A stretch of DNA of 10,720 nucleotides from positions 1 through 10,720 of the forward strand of contig JBEIHO010000097.1 in NCBI GenBank assembly GCA_040381215.1. Direction: 5' to 3'. The DNA is from SZUA-430 sp040381215 (GTDB taxonomy: Bacteria; Pseudomonadota; Alphaproteobacteria; Micropepsales; Micropepsaceae). Within the stretch, counting starts at the first letter, position 1, and each line of letters starts with the position of its first letter. The notes under the pieces were generated by a model that saw only the letters and a list, made by a program, of their open reading frames with translations, searched no databases and was not told the DNA's origin. The position numbers and the translations under genes were made by a program. Positions 1-5,845 of the stretch are shown here, piece after piece.

Positions 1-1
1 C

Positions 2-1897
2 CGGGGCCGCCGCCCCGAACACCTCTTCATCATCAACCGCTACGCCCGCCCGGTATCCTCCACCCAGTCCGGGGCAGCAGCGTCTGCATTGCTGTCGGAA
101 GTGTTGAGCTCGCTCCCCCCGGGCATCTCGAGCAGCCCCCTCGTGCGCCCCTTGGAGCATGAGGGCGTGCGCTACATCGCATCCGCCATGCAGATCCCCG
201 GCTATGACCTGCGCGTCGTGTCAATCTCGCGCGCGGCCGAGATTGCCGCCGGGTGGACGGACTACCTGCCGCTGTGGTCCATCATGATCATCGGCCCCTC
301 CCTTCTGGGCGCGGCCCTGTCGTGGGCGCTCCTGAACCAGATGGAGCAGGCCCAGCGCTCGCGCTCGGCCCTGCGTCGCACGGAAGAGCGTTTCGAGCTT
401 GCCGTCAGCGGCGCCCGCTGCGGGATCTGGGATTGGGACGTTCCCAACCGAAAAATGTACTGGTCAGGTGCCATGAACGGCCTCCTCGGGCTCGGACCCC
501 AGCCCAGGATCATCCCGCTTGACGATCTGGAAAAGCGCCTCCATCCGGAGGACATCGGCGCCCTGCGAACCATTGAAAACACGATCCTGCGCGGTGCCGA
601 ACATTACGACGCTTCGTTCCGGATCCGCCACGAAGACGGCCACTTCGTCTGGATTCGCGCCAAGGGCCAGGCCTACCGAACCCTGCGAGCCGAGCATCCC
701 CGCCTGTCGGGCATTGCCCTCGACATCTCCGACCAGAAACACGCTGCCGACCGGCTCAGCGTCACCGAGCGCGTGCTCAAGGCTGCCTTCGAAAATGCCG
801 CCGAAGCCTTTGCGCTCTGGGACCAGGAAGGCCGCCTCATCCTGTGCAACCGTCGCTTCCTCGATTTCTATGGCCTCAGCGAAGCCAAGCTGGGCGATCC
901 CCGCACGCGCCTGCTGTCCCGGGTTGTCCAGCAGGATCACGCCGCTGACGGATCGCCGCTGGAACTCATCGACTTCGGCGGCTCGACCGGCACTGTCGAA
1001 CTGCAGCGCGTCGATGATCGCTGGCTGCTGGTCAGCGAACGCAAGGCGACGGAAGACGCCCGCATCATGGTCGCCACCGACATCACCGCCCTCAAGCAGC
1101 ATGAGGACGCCCTCCAGCAATCGCACCAGCAGTTGCAGGAACAGACCCTCAAGCTCGGCGAAATCGCAATCAAGCTTGAACGCGAGAAGCAGCGCGCCGA
1201 AGAAGGCAGCCGCTCGAAGACCGAGTTCCTGGCAAACATGAGCCATGAACTCAGGACGCCCCTGAACGCCATCATGGGTTTCTCGGACGCGATGAGAAAC
1301 GCGGTGCTTGGCCCGCTCCCGCCCCGGTATATCGGCTACGCCAATGACATCCACGCCAGCGGGGCATCGCTCCTGCGCCAGATCGATGAAGTGCTCAACA
1401 TGGCACGCATCGAGGCAGGCCAGATGGAACTCAATTTCGCCCCGACGGACCTCAAGTCATTGGTCATCGACAGCGCCCACGAGATCGAGGACAAGGCCCG
1501 GGCGGCAGGCATCACGCTGCGCATGCAGCTTCGCGACCTGCCGGCCGTTCGCGCCGATCGCCAGGCCATTCGCGAGGTCATGTCGAACCTCCTGTCGAAT
1601 GCTCTGAAGTTCAACGCGACCAGCGGCTACATCACCATCGAGACCCGCATGCTCGGTGACCAGGCCTCGGTCTGGATCCACGACACGGGCGTGGGAATCG
1701 CACCCGAGAACCTGACCCGCGTGCTCAAGCCCTTCGAGCGCATTGAAAAGGCCGTCAAGGCAAGCAAGAAGGGCGGAACAGGGCTGGGGCTTGCAGCCTC
1801 GAACGGAATCATCGCGCGCCATGACGGCCGCTTGAGCATCGAGAGCGAAACGGGAATCGGCACCAGCGTCTTCTTCACCTTGCCCCTCGCGGCCTGA
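2..1897 (+). CDS. PleC/DivJ-like membrane sensor histidine kinase (5' end outside window)
   Basis: Hybrid-less sensor kinase that should autophosphorylate on His and pass phosphate to a response regulator not seen here. The frame is open from base 2, so 631 residues are visible and the N terminus is missing; an in-frame TTG at 89 is only an internal codon. Reading from codon 1: the tail of an extracytoplasmic sensor region (to about 85), a membrane segment with core WSIMIIGPSLLGAALSWALL, a PAS_3/PAC-type domain (about 127-245), a second PAS-like domain (about 252-362), a coiled-coil linker rich in Gln/Glu/Lys, HisKA with FLANMSHELRTPLNAIMGF (phospho-His 415), then HATPase_c with N box NLLSNALKFN, G1 DTGVGIAP and G2 GGTGLGL. 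The H-box context (GPL...Y..YA.DIHASG..LL..I..VLNMARIEAG) is typical of PleC/DivJ/PdhS kinases of Alphaproteobacteria. The ExxT motif after the His is compatible with phosphatase activity too. Family placement is by eye; which cell-cycle or other circuit it serves is unknown. Confidence 0.9.
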   Translation, partial: RGRRPEHLFIINRYARPVSSTQSGAAASALLSEVLSSLPPGISSSPLVRPLEHEGVRYIASAMQIPGYDLRVVSISRAAEIAAGWTDYLPLWSIMIIGPSLLGAALSWALLNQMEQAQRSRSALRRTEERFELAVSGARCGIWDWDVPNRKMYWSGAMNGLLGLGPQPRIIPLDDLEKRLHPEDIGALRTIENTILRGAEHYDASFRIRHEDGHFVWIRAKGQAYRTLRAEHPRLSGIALDISDQKHAADRLSVTERVLKAAFENAAEAFALWDQEGRLILCNRRFLDFYGLSEAKLGDPRTRLLSRVVQQDHAADGSPLELIDFGGSTGTVELQRVDDRWLLVSERKATEDARIMVATDITALKQHEDALQQSHQQLQEQTLKLGEIAIKLEREKQRAEEGSRSKTEFLANMSHELRTPLNAIMGFSDAMRNAVLGPLPPRYIGYANDIHASGASLLRQIDEVLNMARIEAGQMELNFAPTDLKSLVIDSAHEIEDKARAAGITLRMQLRDLPAVRADRQAIREVMSNLLSNALKFNATSGYITIETRMLGDQASVWIHDTGVGIAPENLTRVLKPFERIEKAVKASKKGGTGLGLAASNGIIARHDGRLSIESETGIGTSVFFTLPLAA

Positions 1898-1910
1898 GGC
1901 CCCGATTCCC

Positions 1911-1929
1911 GGCCCGGGCGAACCGGGCC
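1911..1929 (+). other. GC hairpin just after the kinase gene, possible weak terminator
   Basis: A perfect 7-bp stem, GGCCCGG (1911-1917) with CCGGGCC (1923-1929), closes a GCGAA loop 13 bases after the kinase stop codon. No T-run follows, so it does not meet the usual pattern of an intrinsic terminator. It may protect the mRNA 3' end or act with Rho. Chance occurrence in such GC-rich DNA is quite possible. Confidence 0.3.
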
Positions 1930-2157
1930 AACCGCACACAACCATCCAAGCGCGGCCGCAAGCCAGGCCACTTGCTGGCGCGCGCCCGCGGTTACCCCTG
2001 ACGCCCACGCAGATAATGCAGCATTCTCAATTGGATGCGGGTAGCTTGCACCCTCGGGGGCGCCTCTGTTGCAGTGCAAAACAGCGGGACGAGATTCCCC
2101 GCCTCGCAAGCATCGAGGGGTGCGGCAGAAAGCCCGCAAGTGCGACCTTCACTACGC

Positions 2158-2186
2158 TTGTTGACGTTTTTGGAACTGTCTAAAGT
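2158..2186 (+). promoter_or_regulatory. Candidate sigma-70-type promoter for the 98-residue protein gene
   Basis: TTGTTG (2158-2163) is followed after 17 bases by TAAAGT (2181-2186), which keeps the T, A and final T of a -10 box. A better -35 match, TTGACG (2161-2166), overlaps it but has only 14 bases of spacing. If used, transcription would begin near 2193 and give a leader of about 140 nt before the ATG at 2332. The match is weak, and alphaproteobacterial promoters are loosely conserved, so this is only a candidate. Confidence 0.3.
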
Positions 2187-2220
2187 CGCTCGCAAGTCGC
2201 GCTAGGACGTGCGCAACGAT

Positions 2221-2331
2221 CCTGACTGTCTGGTAGCGAGAGCTGCTTTTTCGACGGTCAGGAAATGCACGTTGACCGGCGCGCGACGAGGGGACAGATG
2301 GCCACCATGACGGCCATATATGGAGAGAAGT
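2221..2331 (+). promoter_or_regulatory. Foldable 5' leader upstream of the small repeat protein
   Basis: CCTGACTGTC (2221-2230) pairs with GACGGTCAGG (2253-2262), ten pairs with one T-G wobble. Inside it GGTAGC and GCTGCT (2232-2237, 2242-2247) can form a second helix capped by the GNRA-type loop GAGA, leaving a TTTTC bulge. Closer to the start codon, ATGGCC (2298-2303) pairs with GGCCAT (2312-2317), and a perfect palindrome CCATATATGG (2314-2323) runs into the Shine-Dalgarno GGAG at 2322-2325. Alternative CCAT/ATGG pairings could therefore cover the ribosome site. No known riboswitch was recognised; function is inference. Confidence 0.35.
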
Positions 2332-2628
2332 ATGAATAGGACTGGTTTGTTTCTCTTTATCGCGGTCGTCATCCTGGCGGTCGCTGCCTACTTCTACCTG
2401 AACAAGCCGAAGACGGAAGGCGAAGCCACCGACGCCACGGCGACGGAAGCTCCGGCTGAAGCCGCTCCGGCTGAAGCCGTTCCGGCCGAAGGCGAAGCCG
2501 CTCCGGCTGAAGCCGCTCCGGCGGATGGCGCTCCGGCTGAAGCCGCTCCGGCTGAAGCCGCTCCGGCTGAAGCCGCTCCGGCTGAAGCCGCTCCGGCTGA
2601 AGCTCCGGCTGCTCCGCCGGCCCAGTAA
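2332..2628 (+). CDS. Single-pass membrane protein with Ala/Pro/Glu repeat tail, unknown function
   Basis: A 98-residue protein. The start is the ATG at 2332, preceded by GGAG with 6-base spacing; an in-frame ATG at 2320 has no better ribosome site and adds only four residues. Residues 5-22 (GLFLFIAVVILAVAAYFY) form one membrane segment with a short MNRT N-tail, so the rest should face the periplasm. NKPK follows, then an acidic Thr/Ala/Glu linker and from residue 40 onward APAEA pentapeptide repeats ending APPAQ. There is no Cys and no lipobox. Such Pro-Ala-Glu tails are extended and flexible, often spacers across the periplasm or the cell wall. It appears to be a short transcription unit: leader upstream, strong terminator 33 bases after the stop. 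Its N terminus resembles that of the solute-binding protein downstream. I do not recognise a named family; length and frame support a real gene, function unknown. Confidence 0.75.
   Translation: MNRTGLFLFIAVVILAVAAYFYLNKPKTEGEATDATATEAPAEAAPAEAVPAEGEAAPAEAAPADGAPAEAAPAEAAPAEAAPAEAAPAEAPAAPPAQ
2449..2601 (+). repeat. In-frame 15-bp tandem repeat (GCTCCGGCTGAAGCC) encoding APAEA
   Basis: Seven exact copies of the 15-mer begin at 2449, 2464, 2500, 2530, 2545, 2560 and 2575; the last four are contiguous. Diverged copies sit at 2479 and 2515 and a partial copy at 2590. Identity at the third codon positions shows recent duplication rather than only protein-level selection. The array lies wholly inside the 98-residue protein gene and keeps its frame, so copy-number change would lengthen or shorten the periplasmic tail by five residues at a time. 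Confidence 0.95.
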
Positions 2629-2660
2629 TCTGGGTTGAACAGTCACTTTAAGTGTCTGTG

Positions 2661-2696
2661 CATGCGGTCCGCCCCTGGCGGGCCGCATGTTTTTTT
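2661..2696 (+). terminator. Strong intrinsic terminator after the small repeat protein
   Basis: CATGCGGTCCGCC (2661-2673) pairs with GGCGGGCCGCATG (2677-2689), 13 pairs with one T-G wobble and a 3-base CCT loop, followed by seven T (2690-2696). This is a textbook Rho-independent terminator. It leaves only 38 bases before the next start codon at 2735. Confidence 0.92.
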
Positions 2697-2734
2697 GTGC
2701 TAACCTCAAGTCCCGGACTGCAAGGAGAGCCCGC

Positions 2735-3844
2735 ATGAACCGTTCAATTCTCGCCCTGCTCGCAATCGTAATTGTTGGCGGCGGCCTCTACTACTACACG
2801 CAGATGCGCAAGCCCGAGGCGCCTGCCACCGAAACCGCAGCAGCGCCAGCCGCCTCGAGCGACAATGAGCCCTTGCTGTTCACCTGGGAAAACTGGGCGG
2901 ACCCGCCGTTCCTGGCGGAATACAAGGAAAAATATGGCGTAGAACCCCGCACGGCCATCTGGGCCGATGAAGACGAGGCGTTCGCCAAGATGCGCACGGG
3001 CTACAAGCCCGACGTGATGGCGCCCTGCTCCTACGAGTTCGGCCGCTGGCAGGAAGCCGGCCTCATCCAGCCGATCGACGTGACCAAGCTGAAGTACTGG
3101 AAGGACATTCCGGACGCGCTGAAGAAGGTGCCCGGCATGATGAAGTCCGAAACCGAGGCCTGGTTCATTCCGCAATATTGGGCCAACACGTCGATCACGT
3201 ATCGCACGGACCTCGCCCCCGAATATGTCGGCAAGGAAAGCTGGAAGATCCTGTTCGACCCCAAATACAAGGGCAAGATCGCCGGCCTCGATGGCGTGGA
3301 TGACACGGTAACCCTGATCGCCAAGACGTGGGGCGTCGACCCCTACAACATGAGCGACAAGGATTGGGAACTCGTGCAGGGCAAGCTGCGCGAATTCGTC
3401 GCCAATGCCCGCTTCATCTCGTCGGATGAAACCTCGCTTTCGCAGGGCCTGGCGTCCGGCGAAGTCGTGGCAGCCATCACCTGGAACCAGACGCATGCGG
3501 CGCTGAAGCGCGAAGGCAAGCCCGTCGCCTTCATGAACCCGCCCGGCGGCATGTTCACCTATGTCTGCGGCATGGTCGTCCACGCCGAAGCCAAGAACCT
3601 GGAAAAGGCCTACGCCATCATCGACAGCGGCATCTCTCCGCAGGCGATGAAGTACCAGCTTGACCAGCTGAACAATGGCCCGGCCAACAGCACGATCTTC
3701 GCCGACTACACGGACGAGCAGCTGAAGGAGATCAACTTCTCGCGTGACGTGGAGGGCTTCCTCAACGCTGGCACCTTCCAGGTTCGCCTGAAGAACAAGG
3801 AAGAGATCGTCAAGTTCTGGACCGAAATCCGCGGCGGCGGCTAG
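2735..3844 (+). CDS. PotD-like spermidine/putrescine-type extracellular solute-binding protein, apparently membrane-anchored
   Basis: A 369-residue protein of the COG0687 family, the periplasmic receptors of polyamine ABC transporters. The start is the ATG at 2735, with AAGGAG 7 bases upstream; the longer frame would begin inside the terminator. Residues 4-21 (SILALLAIVIVGGGLYYY) are hydrophobic, followed by MRKP and an Ala/Pro/Thr/Glu linker to about 42. There is no lipobox and no clear signal-peptidase site close to the hydrophobic stretch, so it may stay tethered. The binding domain starts with LLFTWENWADPPFLAEY and shows the family pattern GYKPDVMAPCSYEFGRWQEAG followed by LIQPIDVTKL, then AITWNQTHAALKREG. 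No permease or ATPase gene lies nearby, so it could be an orphan receptor, a sensor, or work with a permease elsewhere. Ligand (polyamine, or another organic cation or amino acid) cannot be settled from sequence. Confidence 0.88.
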   Translation: MNRSILALLAIVIVGGGLYYYTQMRKPEAPATETAAAPAASSDNEPLLFTWENWADPPFLAEYKEKYGVEPRTAIWADEDEAFAKMRTGYKPDVMAPCSYEFGRWQEAGLIQPIDVTKLKYWKDIPDALKKVPGMMKSETEAWFIPQYWANTSITYRTDLAPEYVGKESWKILFDPKYKGKIAGLDGVDDTVTLIAKTWGVDPYNMSDKDWELVQGKLREFVANARFISSDETSLSQGLASGEVVAAITWNQTHAALKREGKPVAFMNPPGGMFTYVCGMVVHAEAKNLEKAYAIIDSGISPQAMKYQLDQLNNGPANSTIFADYTDEQLKEINFSRDVEGFLNAGTFQVRLKNKEEIVKFWTEIRGGG

Positions 3845-3866
3845 TTGGTTCCGACAAGTGTCCAAG

Positions 3867-3901
3867 GGGCTCCCGGGGCAATCACCCCGGGGGCCCTTTT
3901 T
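3867..3901 (+). terminator. Strong intrinsic terminator after the solute-binding protein gene
   Basis: GGGCTCCCGGGG (3867-3878) pairs with CCCCGGGGGCCC (3885-3896), twelve pairs with one T-G wobble around a 6-base loop, then five T (3897-3901) and more T-rich bases. It sits 22 bases after the stop codon and separates the solute-binding gene from the mtn operon. Confidence 0.92.
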
Positions 3902-3990
3902 CTTTGGCACCTCGATAAGGAGCTGGCCAGGGGATGACATCGGCCCGGCAATACCCATATGAAAGCGCCTTGAGGAGAAGGGTCGAGCTC

Positions 3991-4611
3991 ATGCCCAACG
4001 ACAGCCGACTGACCGATGACGCTGCAGGACAGGTCATGCGCCTTGCACACCACGCAGGGGCAAAGAACTGGATCCCCTCGACCAGTGGCAATTTTTCCGT
4101 TCGCATCGATGCCGGCACCTGCGCCGTGACGGCGTCTGGCAGCGACAAGACCCGCCTGGGCCCGGAAGGAATCATCGCGGCGGCGATCAGGGGCGAACGT
4201 CACCCGCGCGAATCAGCCGAGGCACCGCTGCACTACATGGTCTACCGAGCGCTGCCCGAGGTCGGGGCCGTATCCCATGTCCACGCCCTGCCCGCCGTGC
4301 TCGCCTCCATGGCCCTGCGTCAGGACGACCAGGTCCGCCTCGAGGGGCTCGAGATGCTCAAGGCCTTCCACGGCTTTACGACGCACGAAAGCCACCTTGA
4401 CGTTCCGGTCTATGACAACGACCAGGACATGGACGGCCTCGCGGCACGAATAGAGCGTGACCTGGCGGTGAAAAAGCCCTGCTGGGGCTTTCTGCTGGCG
4501 GGGCACGGCCTCTACGCCTGGGGTCGCACCACGCAGGAGACGCTTCGCCATCTCGACGCTTTCGATTACCTTTTCACCCTTAGCCTGAAACTGAAAGGAA
4601 TACCGGCATGA
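3991..4611 (+). CDS. mtnB: Methylthioribulose-1-phosphate dehydratase
   Basis: Zinc-dependent class II aldolase/adducin-fold enzyme that dehydrates 5-methylthioribulose-1-phosphate to the diketo intermediate in cytosolic MTA salvage. In the 206-residue form, seen motifs are STSGNFSVR (30-38), TASGSDKTRLGPEG (47-60), SAEAPLH (75-81), HVH (96-98), EMLK (121-124) and GHGLYAWG (171-178). By comparison with human APIP/MtnB, zinc ligands should be His96, His98 and His187 and the catalytic acid Glu121. An in-frame ATG at 3934 would add 19 residues, but that stretch uses rare codons (ACA, TTG, AGG, AGA, AGG) unlike the rest, and 206 is a usual family length; GAGGAGAAGG lies just upstream of 3991. First gene of a coupled mtnB-mtnD-mtnC unit: its TGA overlaps the mtnD ATG (ATGA). 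The start is less certain than the function. Confidence 0.92.
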   Translation: MPNDSRLTDDAAGQVMRLAHHAGAKNWIPSTSGNFSVRIDAGTCAVTASGSDKTRLGPEGIIAAAIRGERHPRESAEAPLHYMVYRALPEVGAVSHVHALPAVLASMALRQDDQVRLEGLEMLKAFHGFTTHESHLDVPVYDNDQDMDGLAARIERDLAVKKPCWGFLLAGHGLYAWGRTTQETLRHLDAFDYLFTLSLKLKGIPA

Positions 4612-5153
4612 CGACCCTCACGGTGTTTGACCTCTCCAGGGGATTTGCGCCCGTATCGCAGACGACCGACACCCGCGACATCATCAAGGCGCTGGTGCCC
4701 TTCGACGTGCGCTTCGAGCGCTGGCAGGCCACCCGTGAATTGCCGCCGGGCGCAGGCCAGGACGAAGTCCTCGAGGCCTACGCCGCCGACGTCGAACGCC
4801 TCAAGAAGATCGGGGGCTATCAGTCGGCCGACGTGGTGCGCATGCGGCCCGACCATCCCGACCGGGAAGCCATGCGCCAGAAATTCCTGTCCGAACACAC
4901 CCACGCCGATGACGAGGTCCGGTTCTTCGTCGAGGGCGCCGGCGCCTTCTACCTGCGCAACAAGGAACAGGTCCTGCAAATTGTCTGCACCGCCGGCGAC
5001 CTCCTGTCGGTACCCAAGCAGACCCGGCACTGGTTCGACATGGGACCAAAGCCCCTGTTTGCGGCGATCCGCCTGTTCACGACACCCGAAGGCTGGGTTG
5101 CAGACTTCACGGGCGACCGCATCGCCGACAACATTCCGAAATACGCCACGTGA
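4608..5153 (+). CDS. mtnD: Acireductone dioxygenase (ARD/ARD' type)
   Basis: Cupin metalloenzyme of 181 residues that uses O2 to split 1,2-dihydroxy-3-keto-5-methylthiopentene. With iron it yields the methionine precursor 4-methylthio-2-oxobutanoate and formate; with nickel, an off-pathway CO-releasing reaction is known for the family. The metal site is clear: EHTHADDEVRFFVEG gives His97, His99 and Glu103, and His141 (TRHWFDMG) completes the set. Length is normal for the family. The ATG start overlaps the mtnB stop by four bases and its own TGA overlaps the GTG start of the next gene. In pathway order MtnC acts just before it and MtnB before that, so the operon covers three consecutive steps. 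Which metal is used cannot be told from sequence. Confidence 0.95.
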   Translation: MTTLTVFDLSRGFAPVSQTTDTRDIIKALVPFDVRFERWQATRELPPGAGQDEVLEAYAADVERLKKIGGYQSADVVRMRPDHPDREAMRQKFLSEHTHADDEVRFFVEGAGAFYLRNKEQVLQIVCTAGDLLSVPKQTRHWFDMGPKPLFAAIRLFTTPEGWVADFTGDRIADNIPKYAT

Positions 5154-5845
5154 TCCGCGCGGTCGTTTTCGATATCGAAGGCACGATCGGCGACATCGCC
5201 TTCGTGCGTTCGGTCCTGTTCCCCTTCGCCCGTGAGAGGCTGGACAGCTTCCTCGCCGCCCATTGGGACGAGGATAGGGTCAGGGCCATCGTGGCAGAGG
5301 CAACCGCAGCCGCGGGACGCGCGCTGGCATCACGAGCCGATGCCGTGGCACAGTTTGCGGAATGGATTGACCAGGACCGCAAGATCACGCCGTTGAAAAC
5401 CCTCCAGGGCATGATCTGGCGCGGCGGCTATGAAACAGGCGAGCTGAAGGCTCACCTCTATGAAGATGCCATTGCAGCCATCAAGCGCTATCACGCCCAG
5501 GGCCTGCGCCTTTTCATCTATTCGTCTGGGTCGATCGAAGCGCAGAAACTGTACATGGCCCATTCCGTGGCGGGCGACCTGCAGGAACTCATCAGCGGCT
5601 ACTTCGACACGACAACGGGCCCCAAGGCCGATCCCGCCTCTTACGCCGCCATTGCAACCAAGGCAGGACTGCCGCCCTCGGCGTTGATCTTCTTCTCGGA
5701 TGCGACGGCTGAAATTGCGGCAGCATTGAAAGCCGGCATGTCCGCCACGCTTGTCTGTCGCACGCCAGGCATGCCATCGCGGGAAGAGCGTCAGGCCTTC
5801 ACATCCATCGACGATTTCAGCGGTCAGGGCATGGTCCAAGCATGA
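5150..5845 (+). CDS. mtnC: Enolase-phosphatase (2,3-diketo-5-methylthiopentyl-1-phosphate)
   Basis: HAD-superfamily enzyme of 231 residues that enolises and dephosphorylates the diketo product of MtnB, giving the acireductone used by MtnD. HAD motif I is VVFDIEGT with nucleophile Asp8 and the MtnC-specific Glu10 in place of the usual second Asp; motif II is YSSGS (Ser125 region); Lys159 lies in TTTGPKADP; motif III/IV is FFSDATAEIAAA with Asp184. The start is a GTG at 5150 that overlaps the mtnD stop as GTGA, so translation is probably coupled. The last 22 bases overlap the end of the convergent GcvT-like gene, leaving no room for a terminator between them. No mtnA, mtnP, mtnK or transaminase gene is in the window. 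Confidence 0.94.
   Translation: MIRAVVFDIEGTIGDIAFVRSVLFPFARERLDSFLAAHWDEDRVRAIVAEATAAAGRALASRADAVAQFAEWIDQDRKITPLKTLQGMIWRGGYETGELKAHLYEDAIAAIKRYHAQGLRLFIYSSGSIEAQKLYMAHSVAGDLQELISGYFDTTTGPKADPASYAAIATKAGLPPSALIFFSDATAEIAAALKAGMSATLVCRTPGMPSREERQAFTSIDDFSGQGMVQA

Larger units (their letters stand above)
1898..2331. other. 434-bp intergenic region between the kinase and the small repeat protein
   Basis: No convincing gene is seen here on either strand; the minus-strand reading frames across it continue into the kinase in antisense and have no recognisable domain. It holds the weak hairpin after the kinase, a 5-1-5 inverted repeat (TTGCAGTGCAA near 2069-2079), a CCTCG/CGAGG hairpin (2102-2118), a weak promoter candidate near 2158-2186 and a foldable leader at 2221-2331. 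No tRNA, riboswitch family or mobile-element end was recognised. Confidence 0.6.

Noticed and set aside
464..1354. Long minus-strand open frame of 296 codons inside the kinase gene
   Set aside because: It is antisense to clear kinase domains, has no recognisable motif, and long shadow frames are expected in GC-rich DNA.
1898..2331. tRNA, small RNA gene or hidden small ORF in the large intergenic gap
   Set aside because: No cloverleaf, conserved RNA family or ORF with a good ribosome site was found; only local hairpins.
2449..2601. CRISPR array
   Set aside because: The units are directly adjacent 15-mers in a reading frame, with no spacers.
2744..3958. Minus-strand open frame of 404 codons opposite the PotD-like gene
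   Set aside because: It runs antisense through the whole receptor gene and across the strong plus-strand terminator; the composition is that of a codon-position shadow.
3902..3990. SAM-type riboswitch or sigma-54 promoter upstream of mtnB
   Set aside because: I looked because of the methionine pathway; TGGCAC is present near 3905 but no matching -12 TTGC box follows, and no SAM-II or SAH riboswitch pattern is seen in the short gap.
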